Positions 26,535 through 35,342 are shown, counted from the stretch's first letter. The stretch is 64,000 nucleotides of DNA from Halobacteriovorax marinus (GCA_002163155.1 MAAO01000016.1:1-64000); one strand, 5' to 3'. Program-made: numbers and translations. The notes: generated by a model from the letters alone, not told the origin.

Positions 26535-26627
26535 CCATGTTTTTCTTAATAATACTATCAAAGACCTTCTAAAACATACAATATCAGAGACTTACTTTCT
26601 ATGGATAAATTTGCCCATGTGGAGAAT

Positions 26628-26644
26628 TTGGCACTGTAGTTGCT
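26628..26644 (+). promoter_or_regulatory. Sigma-54 (-24/-12) promoter of the flagellar rod/ring operon
   Basis: TTGGCACTGTAGTTGCT matches the RpoN consensus TTGGCAC-N5-TTGCW exactly, with ten bases between GG and GC. Predicted start near 26656, giving a leader of about 55 bases to the flgF TTG. Sigma-54 control of rod, ring and hook genes is common in polar flagellar hierarchies. Confidence 0.85.
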
Positions 26645-26711
26645 ATAGTTAGAGTTGTATAGAAAGGCCTGCCAGGACGGCACCGGCTAAATAAAATCCA
26701 GGAGGGATGGC

Positions 26712-27551
26712 TTGAAGGAACTTTGGGTCCCATTATCAGGTGCAATAGCTCAAATGCGAAAAGTTGAGACTATAGCCAATAATGTAGCCAACGCAAACAC
26801 GCCTGGATTTAAGAAAGATCATCTCATCTTTAAAGAGCATTTAACTCAATTTGAAAAAGGTTATGAACAAGACATAGACCTCCCTCACAAGGAATGGAAG
26901 CCATCGGACTTTTACAGAAGTTATGGCGCAGAGCACGCAAAAGTAAAAATAGATGGATCTTATACTGATTTTAAACAGGGCCAATTAACTCCTACCAGTA
27001 ATCCTCTTGATCTAGGATTAAAGGGAAAAGGTTTTTTAGAAGTCCTCACTCCAAACGGTATCCGTTTCACAAGAAAAGGAAGTCTTACTATAAATGGTAC
27101 TGGTCAGTTAGTTACTGACGGTGGAAATCCTGTATTGAATAAGATTGACCCCGCTCTTCTTGCTGCAAATGCAGATGGAGCACCCCTACCAAAACCAGAA
27201 GAAAGATTTATTAATATTCCTTCTGGTGGAAGACTCTCTGTAAACTTACAAGGTGAAATACTTGTAAATAATACAAAAATTGCAGACCTTTCAGTTGTCG
27301 AATTCAAAGATATTCAATCTCTTCGTAAAGAAGGGAACTCCTTTTACATAAATAACGATTTTAAAAACATTAGTACTGGACCAGTTAAGACTGCGATTCA
27401 TCAAGGCTTCGTTGAACAATCCAATGTTAACGCTATAGCAGAAATGTCTGAGTTGATTAGAGCAAACAGACAATTTGAAAGTATCCAAAGAGTGATAAAG
27501 ACCTACGACAACATTAGTGGAAAAGGCATAAACGAAATTGCAAAATTCTAA
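26712..27551 (+). CDS. flgF: Flagellar basal-body rod protein FlgF
   Basis: A 279-residue proximal rod protein exported by the flagellar type III system. The N-terminus (LSGAIAQMRKVETIANNVAN followed by NTPGFKK) and C-terminus (NAIAEMSELIRANRQFESIQ) are the paired coiled-coil regions of the rod/hook family. The start is TTG at 26712 with GGAGGG five bases upstream; no ATG fits. First gene of the flg operon, eight bases before flgG. Confidence 0.9.
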   Translation: MKELWVPLSGAIAQMRKVETIANNVANANTPGFKKDHLIFKEHLTQFEKGYEQDIDLPHKEWKPSDFYRSYGAEHAKVKIDGSYTDFKQGQLTPTSNPLDLGLKGKGFLEVLTPNGIRFTRKGSLTINGTGQLVTDGGNPVLNKIDPALLAANADGAPLPKPEERFINIPSGGRLSVNLQGEILVNNTKIADLSVVEFKDIQSLRKEGNSFYINNDFKNISTGPVKTAIHQGFVEQSNVNAIAEMSELIRANRQFESIQRVIKTYDNISGKGINEIAKF

Positions 27552-27559
27552 GGAAAGAA

Positions 27560-28411
27560 ATGTATAAATTAATTAAGACAATTGTTCTCGCACTATTCTT
27601 ATTTCAATTACCTAAATCATTCGCAATGATGAGAGCTCTTAATACAGCTGCGACAGGAATGGCTGCACAGGAAGTGAATGTTTCTACGATTTCAAATAAT
27701 ATTGCGAATATTAATACCACTGGATATAAAAAACAAAGAACAGAAATCGAAGATCTACTGTATGAAACTGTTGTAGAGGCAGGTTCACGATCAAGTGTTT
27801 CAACTATGAATAATGTAGGTGTTCAGATTGGATCTGGAGCGAAGGTATCTGGAGTTAGAAAAGAGTTTTCCCAAGGATCTCCTCAAATTACAAATAATCC
27901 TTTTGATCTAATGATAAATGGCGAAGGATTCTTTGGAATAGTGATGCCTAATAATGAAGTTCGCTACACAAGAGATGGGTCTTTTAATGTTGATAGCAGT
28001 GGAGCTCTCGTAAACAAACAAGGCTATAAACTCTTTCCTTCATTTGTTTTCCCTCCTGGAGTAAAGAGTGTAAACATTGGCCAAGACGGATCAGTCGAAG
28101 CTTACCTTTCAAATCAAGTAGAGCCTCAGAACCTGGGACAAGTTCCAGTATTTACTTTTATCAATCCTGTAGGGCTTAAGTCTACAGGAATGAACCTCTA
28201 CGCACTTACAAGGTCCAGTGGGCAAGCGATTCAAAACATTCCGGGTGAAAATAGTTCTGGAAGCATTCAACAAGGAGCTCTTGAAGCTTCTAACGTAAGT
28301 ATCATGAATGAAATGACAAATTTAATTAAAGCGCAAAGAGCTTATGAAATGAATTCAAAAGTAATGGGTGTCGCTGATCAAATGCTTCAAACCGTAAATA
28401 ACATAAGGTAA
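27560..28411 (+). CDS. flgG: Flagellar distal rod protein FlgG with N-terminal signal-like extension
   Basis: A 283-residue distal rod protein. Family signatures are MMRALNTAATGMAAQ, NNIANINTTGYKK and the C-terminal ALEASNVSIMNEMTNLIKAQ. Normal FlgG starts at MMRAL; here 22 residues precede it (MYKLIKTIVLALFLFQLPKS, then FA), with a basic start, hydrophobic core and an Ala before MMRAL, as in a Sec signal peptide. The upstream ATG has AAGGAAAG at correct spacing, while the internal ATG pair has no ribosome site. Rod proteins are normally exported without cleavable signals, so this is unusual. Confidence 0.93.
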   Translation: MYKLIKTIVLALFLFQLPKSFAMMRALNTAATGMAAQEVNVSTISNNIANINTTGYKKQRTEIEDLLYETVVEAGSRSSVSTMNNVGVQIGSGAKVSGVRKEFSQGSPQITNNPFDLMINGEGFFGIVMPNNEVRYTRDGSFNVDSSGALVNKQGYKLFPSFVFPPGVKSVNIGQDGSVEAYLSNQVEPQNLGQVPVFTFINPVGLKSTGMNLYALTRSSGQAIQNIPGENSSGSIQQGALEASNVSIMNEMTNLIKAQRAYEMNSKVMGVADQMLQTVNNIR

Positions 28412-28414
28412 TCA

Positions 28415-29308
28415 ATGACAAAGTTACTAGTCGTTCTTACATTCTTATTTTCAGTCACCTCTTGGTCAAAGCCTTGTAAGATTGAAATTTATGCAAAAAA
28501 TTATCTCTTATCAGATAATATTGCTAAGTTAAGCAAAAGTATTATTAAAAAATCAACTTGTGCGCATTCTACAAACTCTGAATTTATGCGTTTTTTAATA
28601 ACGACTAATGGAAGTGTTTCCAGTAGTCAAATTAGTAGGATCTTCAAGGCGCTTTCTGGAAAGTCCGTAACAATAACTCCTAAAAGAATCACAGTACACA
28701 AGCTTGAGAACTATCTTACAGAAAGATTATCGTTTTCAAAAAATTGGTATATTAGAGAATTAAAATCTTTGAACCCAAAAGGGGTTATAACTTTAAACAA
28801 CAACGAAAATATAACTGTTGAATGTCCCAACTGCAATTACCCAGGTAATAAATCAATTCGAATTATTATTCAAAATCCCGTTAAGAACAAAAATTCTTAC
28901 TTCATGCTCAATGGAAAGCTTCAAATAAAGACAATGGCGCTAGTTCCAAGAGGAATTATCCAAGTTGATAATCAACCTCTCTCAAAACTTATGTTTAAGA
29001 AAAAAGAAGTCTTCGTAGACAACCCTGCCAATATCTTTACAAATGAAAATGCCCTTACTTTTTACAAAGTTAACAAACCATTAAACGGAAAAGCATTAGT
29101 TTTAAGTGATTTAACACCGGTGTCGCTTGTTAGAGCTGGTACCCCTACCAAGATTTATCTACAAACAGGAAGTATTTCACTTAAGAGTATGGCTACTCCA
29201 TTAAGAAGTGGGAAATATGGTGACACAATACAACTGAGATCAACTTCAAATAATAAAATAATAATTGGAAAAGTCATAGACTATAACAAGGTTGCAATAG
29301 AATTATGA
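28415..29308 (+). CDS. flgA: Flagellar P-ring assembly chaperone FlgA
   Basis: A 297-residue periplasmic protein with a Sec signal (1-18). The C-terminal SAF/FlgA domain is visible: FYKVNKPLNGKALVLSDLTP, then VSLVRAGTPTKIYLQTGSIS and a final GDTIQLRSTSNNKIIIGKVI. FlgA assists assembly of FlgI into the P-ring. The N-terminal half is poorly conserved, with one CPNC pair at about 139-142. Placed between flgG and flgH with three- and four-base junctions. Confidence 0.88.
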   Translation: MTKLLVVLTFLFSVTSWSKPCKIEIYAKNYLLSDNIAKLSKSIIKKSTCAHSTNSEFMRFLITTNGSVSSSQISRIFKALSGKSVTITPKRITVHKLENYLTERLSFSKNWYIRELKSLNPKGVITLNNNENITVECPNCNYPGNKSIRIIIQNPVKNKNSYFMLNGKLQIKTMALVPRGIIQVDNQPLSKLMFKKKEVFVDNPANIFTNENALTFYKVNKPLNGKALVLSDLTPVSLVRAGTPTKIYLQTGSISLKSMATPLRSGKYGDTIQLRSTSNNKIIIGKVIDYNKVAIEL

Positions 29309-30078
29309 AAGCTATCAAACTACTTTTGATATTTTTACTTCCTCTACTTTTTTCATGTAGTAACTACATTAATAAGATGTATCGTGACCTTGATAAAGAT
29401 CAGGGAAGGAAATCTCCAGCAAGACAGGATCAATTTAATAGATATCGTAATCCACAGTTAAATCCTCAAGGACACACCCGAGTTGGATCGAAACCACTAA
29501 ATTATCAAAGAAATGCATACATGAATTCCCAAAACCGAAACCGTCTACCTCAAACAAGGCGGTCCTACAGGCCTCAGCAACAAGTAAAGAAGAGGTATAC
29601 TTCTAATGACCTTTTAGATACCGGAAGAAATACTTCTAGTCTCTGGGCCGGAAAAGGAAAAGGAAAACATTTATTTACAGAACAAGAAGAAAAGAAACAC
29701 GGAGATATTATTCTCATCAATGTTCAAAAGGCACTTAAGAACGACATGACTCTTGAGCTTAAAAGGGCATTTCCAACAATGGCTAGAGCTAAGAAGAAAG
29801 ACAACAAAGAAGCAGATAAGAAAGACGACAAAGCAAAAGAAGATGTTGCAAAAAAAGAAACGGGGACAACTGATAAAGTTTACGACCGAGTTTCTAGTGT
29901 TGTTATAGAAGAAATAAATCAAGACCATTTATTAATTAGAGGTCAAAAAAGTGTTCTGTTTAAAAATAGAAAGAGACTTGTTGAAATTCAAGCTCTCATC
30001 TCGAGAAGAGATATCACTGATGAAGATACAGTTAATTCAGATAATATTTTAGAAACTAGTGTTCACGTTTTAAGGTAA
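29305..30078 (+). CDS. flgH: Flagellar L-ring lipoprotein FlgH
   Basis: A 257-residue outer-membrane L-ring protein. Lipobox LFSC puts the acylated cysteine at residue 18. The family core begins SLWAGKGKGKHLFTEQEEKK, then HGDIILINV, and ends LVEIQALISRRDITDEDTVN. Between the halves is a lysine/aspartate-rich low-complexity insert (about 156-187) absent from the usual protein, and residues 40-90 are Asn/Gln/Arg-rich. The start overlaps the flgA stop by four bases. Confidence 0.92.
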   Translation: MKAIKLLLIFLLPLLFSCSNYINKMYRDLDKDQGRKSPARQDQFNRYRNPQLNPQGHTRVGSKPLNYQRNAYMNSQNRNRLPQTRRSYRPQQQVKKRYTSNDLLDTGRNTSSLWAGKGKGKHLFTEQEEKKHGDIILINVQKALKNDMTLELKRAFPTMARAKKKDNKEADKKDDKAKEDVAKKETGTTDKVYDRVSSVVIEEINQDHLLIRGQKSVLFKNRKRLVEIQALISRRDITDEDTVNSDNILETSVHVLR

Positions 30079-30081
30079 ATT

Positions 30082-31083
30082 ATGAAAAGAGTCGTTTTAC
30101 TTTTAAGTATTCTCTTAAGCACCAACATCTTTGGGGCTTCTCGTCTTAAAGACCTACTAACCTTAAAAGGTGTTAGAGATAATCCAATCATTGGTTATGG
30201 TCTTGTTATTGGATTAAATGGGACTGGAGATGGTGGAGGAGAGATCACCAACAAGTCTCTAAAAAGAATGTTTCAAAAGTTAGGTTTAAACCCACAAAGT
30301 GAAATCACCTCAAAGAATGTAGCGGCAGTAATAGTTACGGCAAAACTTCCCCCTTTCGCCAGACAAGGGCAGAAAATTGATATTACAATTTCTTCCATTG
30401 GAGATGCAAATTCACTTGCAGGAGGAACTTTACTTATCACTCCTCTAAAAGGTGGTGACGGTGAAGTTTACGCTATCGCTTCTGGCCCACTTTCAATTGG
30501 TGGATTAAATAAAGGAAGAGTCTTTGCTACGACCGGAACAATTCCAAATGGAGCAATTGTAGAAAATGAATTGCAATCAGATTTTGACAAGAAGAAATCT
30601 CTTCGTTTTGCACTGAAAAATCCTGATTTTACTACCGCTGCAAGAATTGAAAAAACGATTAATCAAGAACTTGGTGGAAAATATGCCATAGCAAAAGACG
30701 CAACTACTGTTGATTTGATTATTCCTTTTCACTATCAAAGAAAAGTTGTTCAACTTGTCGCTATTGTAGAAAACTTTAAGGTGAACTCTGATTCAAAAAC
30801 TAAAATTGTCATCAATGAAAGAACAGGAACAATAGTAGCAGGAGGAGGTGTTCAAATCTCACCCGTGGCCATAAGTCATGGAGACCTAACTATTGAAGTC
30901 AAAGGTGACGGTGAAGGCAAAGGAGACAAACCAAGTTCTCTCTACTTTGTTGACAAAAAGACTACACTAAGTGACTTGGTTAAAAGCTTAAATGCTTTTG
31001 GTGCTACTCCAGAAGACTTAATTTCAATATTTAAGGCCTTAAAGAGCAATGGTGCTCTTATTGGTGATTTAGAATTTATATAA
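30082..31083 (+). CDS. flgI: Flagellar P-ring protein FlgI
   Basis: A 333-residue periplasmic P-ring subunit with Sec signal ending IFGAS. Signature segments are RLKDLLTLKGVRDNPIIGYG, LVIGLNGTGDGGG, and VVINERTGTIVAGG-type KIVINERTGTIVAGGGVQIS. The C-terminus TTLSDLVKSLNAFGATPEDL is typical. Slightly shorter than the usual 345-370 residues. Three bases after flgH; a new promoter follows it. Confidence 0.96.
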   Translation: MKRVVLLLSILLSTNIFGASRLKDLLTLKGVRDNPIIGYGLVIGLNGTGDGGGEITNKSLKRMFQKLGLNPQSEITSKNVAAVIVTAKLPPFARQGQKIDITISSIGDANSLAGGTLLITPLKGGDGEVYAIASGPLSIGGLNKGRVFATTGTIPNGAIVENELQSDFDKKKSLRFALKNPDFTTAARIEKTINQELGGKYAIAKDATTVDLIIPFHYQRKVVQLVAIVENFKVNSDSKTKIVINERTGTIVAGGGVQISPVAISHGDLTIEVKGDGEGKGDKPSSLYFVDKKTTLSDLVKSLNAFGATPEDLISIFKALKSNGALIGDLEFI

Positions 31084-31101
31084 TCTCTTCACTAACTGGA
31101 T

Positions 31102-31130
31102 TTGATTGTAAAAAAGTGCTAAGATATAGA
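31102..31130 (+). promoter_or_regulatory. Putative internal sigma-70 promoter before flgJ-flgM-flgN-flgK-flgL
   Basis: TTGATT (31102-31107) and TATAGA (31125-31130) are separated by exactly 17 bases in the 90-base gap after flgI. This could give the late genes an additional transcript apart from the sigma-54 one. Confidence 0.5.
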
Positions 31131-31179
31131 CGTAGAGCGGTGATCAAGGATTGAACTTCGCTAAAAAGTCAGGATGACT

Positions 31180-31653
31180 ATGATGAAAATGAATAACTCC
31201 ATTCCTCTTAATAATTCTAATATTCAAAATAGTAAAACTATAAATAAAAAGTACATCCCTAAACCCTACCTCGAAGCTGCGCAAGGTATGGAAAAACAAT
31301 TTATTCAGCTGATGGTTAAAGAGATGAAGAAAACAACTCAAGGACCAGAATCTACCTCAACGGGAATGGACTATTATATGGATCTGCAAAGTGGTGAACG
31401 AGCAGACGCTATGGTTAAGAAAAATCAAGTCGGTCTACAAGACCTCATCTTAGACAAAATTTATCCTGAAAAATTTAGAAATGTTCATGCATTTAATGCC
31501 TATAAGCAACAGACCAATCAGATGAATAATAGGTCAAATGTTGAAATGAGAGATGCTCATGTTAAAGAACACAATGATATTGAGCTTCATAAAGTAACTA
31601 CGAAGAATTCGGTAATCTCGAATGGACAAGGCCTGGAGGCAAGTCATGACTAG
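31180..31653 (+). CDS. flgJ: Flagellar rod-binding protein (FlgJ N-terminal domain only)
   Basis: About 157 residues. The rod-binding domain is AAQGMEKQFIQLMVKEMKKT followed by GMDYYMDLQSGERADAMVKK. The muramidase domain of enterobacterial FlgJ is absent, as in many non-enteric bacteria, so a separate wall hydrolase must open the peptidoglycan. Several ATGs cluster at the start; the one at 31180 has AGGA at five bases. The stop overlaps flgM by eight bases. Confidence 0.85.
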   Translation: MMKMNNSIPLNNSNIQNSKTINKKYIPKPYLEAAQGMEKQFIQLMVKEMKKTTQGPESTSTGMDYYMDLQSGERADAMVKKNQVGLQDLILDKIYPEKFRNVHAFNAYKQQTNQMNNRSNVEMRDAHVKEHNDIELHKVTTKNSVISNGQGLEASHD

Positions 31654-31969
31654 TATAGAATCAACTCGTTCCAAATTTTTCCCAGGTAATAAACCTGCGG
31701 TTAAAGGAAATAAAGCGGCACAAATTAATGCTCTTAAAAGAAATGATCCATCTAGGTACAATGAACTGAAAGATATGAGTCAGAGGGATTCTAATGTTTC
31801 TATTCCAGAAGCAGTGAAAGATTTCTCTAGAATACGTAGTGCTGTTGATGCTAGTCCAGAAGTTGATAACTCAGAGAAAATTGCCAAACTTAAAGAGCAA
31901 ATTGAAAAAGGTACATATCAAGTTAATTTTGAAGCGGTTGCAGATAAAATACTTATGGAAGAGTTTTAA
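31646..31969 (+). CDS. flgM: Anti-sigma-28 factor FlgM
   Basis: A 107-residue protein. The C-terminal half, with SEKIAKLKEQIEKGTYQVNF and AVADKILMEEF, is the sigma-28-binding region of FlgM. The N-terminal half is basic and probably unstructured, as usual. The ATG at 31646 has GGAGG at six bases and is preferred to an earlier in-frame ATG. FlgM holds FliA inactive until the hook is complete and then is exported. Confidence 0.85.
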   Translation: MTSIESTRSKFFPGNKPAVKGNKAAQINALKRNDPSRYNELKDMSQRDSNVSIPEAVKDFSRIRSAVDASPEVDNSEKIAKLKEQIEKGTYQVNFEAVADKILMEEF

Positions 31970-31972
31970 TTT

Positions 31973-32470
31973 ATGGAAAATCAAAAAAAAGAACTATTCT
32001 ATTTTCAAATTACTGATCTTTGGAAACGACTTTGCGAAAGTCACTCAGAGCTTTTTGATTTAACTTGTGATGAATACTCTCTCCTATTAGGAAGTGAAAT
32101 AGACAAACTCGAAAATAAAATTATTCAGAAACAAGAATTAATAGCAAAAATTGCGATTTTAGAGTCTATAAGAGAAGAGCTCATTACAGATGTTAATAAA
32201 CATTTAAATGCAAAAATTTCAAATGTTACTGAGTTAATTTCCTTTTTCCAAACTTATGAAAGTAGTTTAAATCAAAAGCATCTTTTTAGTTTTAATTCTC
32301 TACTAATAGATATTATTGAAAAAATACAAGCACAAAATAAAAACAATCAACTATTTATAAATAAAGCACTAGGCTCTCTTCGAAGTATTCGAGAAGAGGT
32401 TCTTGGAGAAAAAAGTTATTCGACATATACCTCCAAGGGTAACGCTAAAGCTAGAAGTTTGTCGGTATAG
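31973..32470 (+). CDS. flgN: FlgN-like flagellar export chaperone
   Basis: A 165-residue all-helical protein of the FlgN family, chaperone for the hook-associated proteins FlgK and FlgL. The weakly conserved features are the opening helix with LWKRLCESHSELFDLTCDEY and the central LENKIIQKQELIAKIAILES. Identification rests on helical pattern, size and position between flgM and flgK, the usual location of flgN. It starts four bases after flgM. Confidence 0.75.
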   Translation: MENQKKELFYFQITDLWKRLCESHSELFDLTCDEYSLLLGSEIDKLENKIIQKQELIAKIAILESIREELITDVNKHLNAKISNVTELISFFQTYESSLNQKHLFSFNSLLIDIIEKIQAQNKNNQLFINKALGSLRSIREEVLGEKSYSTYTSKGNAKARSLSV

Positions 32471-32478
32471 AGGTTTAA

Positions 32479-33942
32479 TTGTCTAACTTATTAAACATTG
32501 GAAGCACAGGATTGTCTGCATCTAAGAAGTCTCTTGAGACTACTGGGCACAATATCGCCAATGTTAATACGGAAGGTTTTTCTAGACAAAAAGTTAACCA
32601 AACAACAAATATACCAATAACAAAAAGTGGACTTGTTCATGGAACAGGTGTGCGAATAAAATCAGTAACTCGAGTTAATGACGACTTCATTAACAAGAGA
32701 CTCGCAAAATCTATTTCAAACGAAAGCTTCTATAGTCAACGAATGGATCGCATGACTCAAGTAGAAGATATCTTTAATGAGATCGATACTGAAGGTTTAA
32801 ATCAAGTTATGAATAGGTTCTTTAACTCTTTTAGAGAGCTTGCTAACCAACCTGAAAATGAAACGATTCGTTCTGTAGTAAGAGATCAAGCAAATCTTGT
32901 CGTACAAGACTTTAAAAGAATTAGAGAAAACTTAGATGATATATCAGCAGGTATTGATGAAAATATAAAAGCTGAAATCATTGATATCAATCAAACTTCT
33001 GATCATATCTCAAATTTAAATAAAAAAATTCAAGCTCTAGAAGCTATTCACGAAGAGACAGGGGACCTGCGCGATCAAAGAGATTTAGCTGTAAGAAATT
33101 TATCTAAATCTTTTAAGATTCACACCTATCAAGACAATGGCGGGAAATACGTAGTTGCAGCAAAAGGAGTTGGAACACTAGTTACCGGAACTCTTGCTCA
33201 GCATTTACAAGTTGGGACAAAAAACAAGGCCGACGCTTCCAATGGTCTTGCAGGATCTACAGAAATATATTTCAAGGGAAAACCTGCACATGTAATTACT
33301 CAAAAATTTCAGGGCGGAAGCATTGCTTCTCTAGTAAAAGTTAGAAATAAAGATATCGTTAGTATAAAATCTAAAGTCGATACCATTGCTTTTAATTTAT
33401 CAAAAAGCGTTAACGCCATACATAGACGTGGGTTTGTTAACAGAGAGTTAGAAGTAAGTGAGTCTGGTCAACCATCTTCAGTTGATGCGAGAGGACCTAC
33501 TACTGGAATCGACTTCTTTAAGGAACCAACAGAGTTAGTTGACGCTGCCCTAAATTTATCACTTAGTGATGCCGTTAAATCTGATCTCTCAAATGTTGTT
33601 ACGGCCCTTACTCCTAATAGTCCTGGTGACAACAGAATTTCTCTCGCTATTTCAAAACTTCAACATGAGAGAATTCTTGGTGATAAGGACGCTACACTTG
33701 AAGAGTTTTATCTTCAAGCCGTAGGTACTATTGGTTTAGAAACAGGAAAAGCAAGATTAGATAGTGAACAAGCCGAAGGCTTAAAGGCACAGGCAGAAAG
33801 CATACGTGAAAGACTCGTCGGTGTTTCAATTGATGAGGAAGCTGCAAACATGGTTCGTTACCAACATGCTTACGAAGCTTCGGCAAAGATAATGCAAACA
33901 GCAGACGAAATGTTTAAAACCGTAATTGGGATTAAGAGATAA
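32479..33942 (+). CDS. flgK: Flagellar hook-associated protein 1, FlgK
   Basis: A 487-residue hook-filament junction protein. The N-terminus NIGSTGLSASKKSLETTGHN then IANVNTEGFSRQKV and the C-terminus ANMVRYQHAYEASAKIMQTA are diagnostic. The start is TTG at 32479 after GAGG, the second TTG start in this operon. The variable outer domain is short. Followed four bases later by flgL. Confidence 0.95.
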   Translation: MSNLLNIGSTGLSASKKSLETTGHNIANVNTEGFSRQKVNQTTNIPITKSGLVHGTGVRIKSVTRVNDDFINKRLAKSISNESFYSQRMDRMTQVEDIFNEIDTEGLNQVMNRFFNSFRELANQPENETIRSVVRDQANLVVQDFKRIRENLDDISAGIDENIKAEIIDINQTSDHISNLNKKIQALEAIHEETGDLRDQRDLAVRNLSKSFKIHTYQDNGGKYVVAAKGVGTLVTGTLAQHLQVGTKNKADASNGLAGSTEIYFKGKPAHVITQKFQGGSIASLVKVRNKDIVSIKSKVDTIAFNLSKSVNAIHRRGFVNRELEVSESGQPSSVDARGPTTGIDFFKEPTELVDAALNLSLSDAVKSDLSNVVTALTPNSPGDNRISLAISKLQHERILGDKDATLEEFYLQAVGTIGLETGKARLDSEQAEGLKAQAESIRERLVGVSIDEEAANMVRYQHAYEASAKIMQTADEMFKTVIGIKR

Positions 33943-33946
33943 ATAA

Positions 33947-34951
33947 ATGACTAGAGTATCAGAAAATAGCGCAACAGCTGCACTTAGATTTTCCCTCGGG
34001 AAGTCCAAAGCGAAGCTTGAGAATCTTCAAATGAAGGGTTCAACCCTCAAGGATATTACGCGCCCGTCCGACAATCCTCTCAGTAACGTCGAATCTCTCT
34101 CTATCGGTTCAAACATTGCTGACAATAAGCAATATATGAGAAATGCAGACTACGCACTCTTGCATTTAAATGTTACTGAAAAAGCGCTGGAGCAACTGAC
34201 TGACTTAGTAGTTAAAGCTAAAGAGATTGCCATTTCCCAATCATCTGATTTCTACAATGAAGATGTAAGAAAGAATATTGCTAATGAAGTTAACCAACTT
34301 AAAAACCTAGCCGTTTCCATTGCTAATAAACGAGTTGGTCAGAAATATATCTTTGGTGGCTTTTCTACACTAAAGCTCCCCTTTGACGCAGAGGGTAAAT
34401 ACAGCGGCGACAAGGGTCATTCAACCGTCGAGGTGGCGAAAGATTTTTTTCTGCCAATAAATCTCAATGGACACGAGATATTTTTCTCCTCAGATGATAC
34501 TTCTGACAAGAATGTCCACCCACTCAAGCAGATTAATGACGTCAAAGAATCTAACGGTGAAGAGTTAAAAAAGGCAAGAGACCTTGCCTCTGTTCAAGAA
34601 AGTAAATCTCATAAGAGAGACAATATCTTTGCTCAGCTAGAGAGTTTATCTGTAGCGCTAGAGACTAATGATCCTAACCTCATTCAAAACCTCCTTGAAG
34701 AGTTTGATGACAGTGTCTCAAGACTAATTACACTAAGGACACGTATAGGATCAATTCATAGCTCTGTCATGAACTCTAAATCACGTCTAGAATCAGAAAA
34801 CATAGACAGTGCAACGCGAAACAGTAAACTCGTTGACGCTGACATAGCAGAAGTCTTCGCAGACATAACAAAACACCAATCAATACTTAAAACTACGTAT
34901 CAATCCTCTCAGGGAATGATCAATCAGAACCTTATGGATTTCTTAAGGTAA
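33947..34951 (+). CDS. flgL: Flagellar hook-associated protein 3, FlgL
   Basis: A 334-residue hook-filament adaptor with flagellin-like helical ends. The N-terminus RPSDNPLSNVESLSIGSNIA resembles the flagellin/FlgL DDP motif region, and the C-terminus SRLESENIDSATRNSKLVDA then DIAEVFADITKHQSIL is typical. The substrate order flgK-flgL and the FlgN chaperone upstream support the call. Last structural gene before csrA, with a 163-base gap. Confidence 0.9.
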   Translation: MTRVSENSATAALRFSLGKSKAKLENLQMKGSTLKDITRPSDNPLSNVESLSIGSNIADNKQYMRNADYALLHLNVTEKALEQLTDLVVKAKEIAISQSSDFYNEDVRKNIANEVNQLKNLAVSIANKRVGQKYIFGGFSTLKLPFDAEGKYSGDKGHSTVEVAKDFFLPINLNGHEIFFSSDDTSDKNVHPLKQINDVKESNGEELKKARDLASVQESKSHKRDNIFAQLESLSVALETNDPNLIQNLLEEFDDSVSRLITLRTRIGSIHSSVMNSKSRLESENIDSATRNSKLVDADIAEVFADITKHQSILKTTYQSSQGMINQNLMDFLR

Positions 34952-35064
34952 ATGGTAAAAGCTATTGATTCATACAAGAGAACACTTATTTCTACAAAAA
35001 TTATATATATATTTGATGTACTTTGCCTGTTTTTACTTGCTTTTTGAAAGTGTAGGTAATATAT

Positions 35065-35084
35065 GATTCGTTGCGGATCGAATC
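35065..35084 (+). promoter_or_regulatory. Leader hairpin with GGA loop upstream of csrA, candidate CsrA site
   Basis: GATTCG (35065-35070) and CGAATC (35079-35084) form a 6-bp stem whose 8-base loop TTGCGGAT displays GGA. CsrA prefers GGA in hairpin loops. More GGA-type sites (AGGAAGG near 35085) follow before the csrA start. CsrA autoregulation is well known; its use here is inference. Confidence 0.4.
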
Positions 35085-35114
35085 AGGAAGGTTCACGAAA
35101 GTTGAGGTTTATTT

Positions 35115-35342
35115 ATGCTCGTTTTGACAAGGAAGCTAGGAGAAAGCATCGCAATTGATGACCACATAAAGATTGTTGTGGTTCAAATCAAAGGCAAGCA
35201 AGTCCGGCTGGGTATCAAAGCCCCCAAAGAAACGAAAATTCACAGAGAAGAAGTCTACAAGGCCATACAGGATCAAAATACTGAGGCTTCACAGGCAGAT
35301 CTATCTTCTATTTCTGATTTAACAGACGAATTAAAGAAATAA
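35115..35342 (+). CDS. csrA: Carbon storage regulator CsrA, translational repressor
   Basis: A 75-residue RNA-binding dimer. MLVLTRKLGESIAIDDHIKI and RLGIKAPKETKIHREEVYKA are family-diagnostic, including the RNA-contacting L4/R6 and R44-type positions. It has a slightly longer polar tail than E. coli CsrA. It sits between flgL and fliW. FliW binds and inhibits CsrA, coupling flagellin synthesis to hook completion, a circuit described in Bacillus and Campylobacter. Confidence 0.97.
   Translation: MLVLTRKLGESIAIDDHIKIVVVQIKGKQVRLGIKAPKETKIHREEVYKAIQDQNTEASQADLSSISDLTDELKK

Noticed and set aside
29671-29928. 85-codon minus-strand frame opposite flgH
   Set aside because: It is an antisense shadow of the lysine-rich FlgH insert, giving a Phe/Cys-rich product with no start signal.
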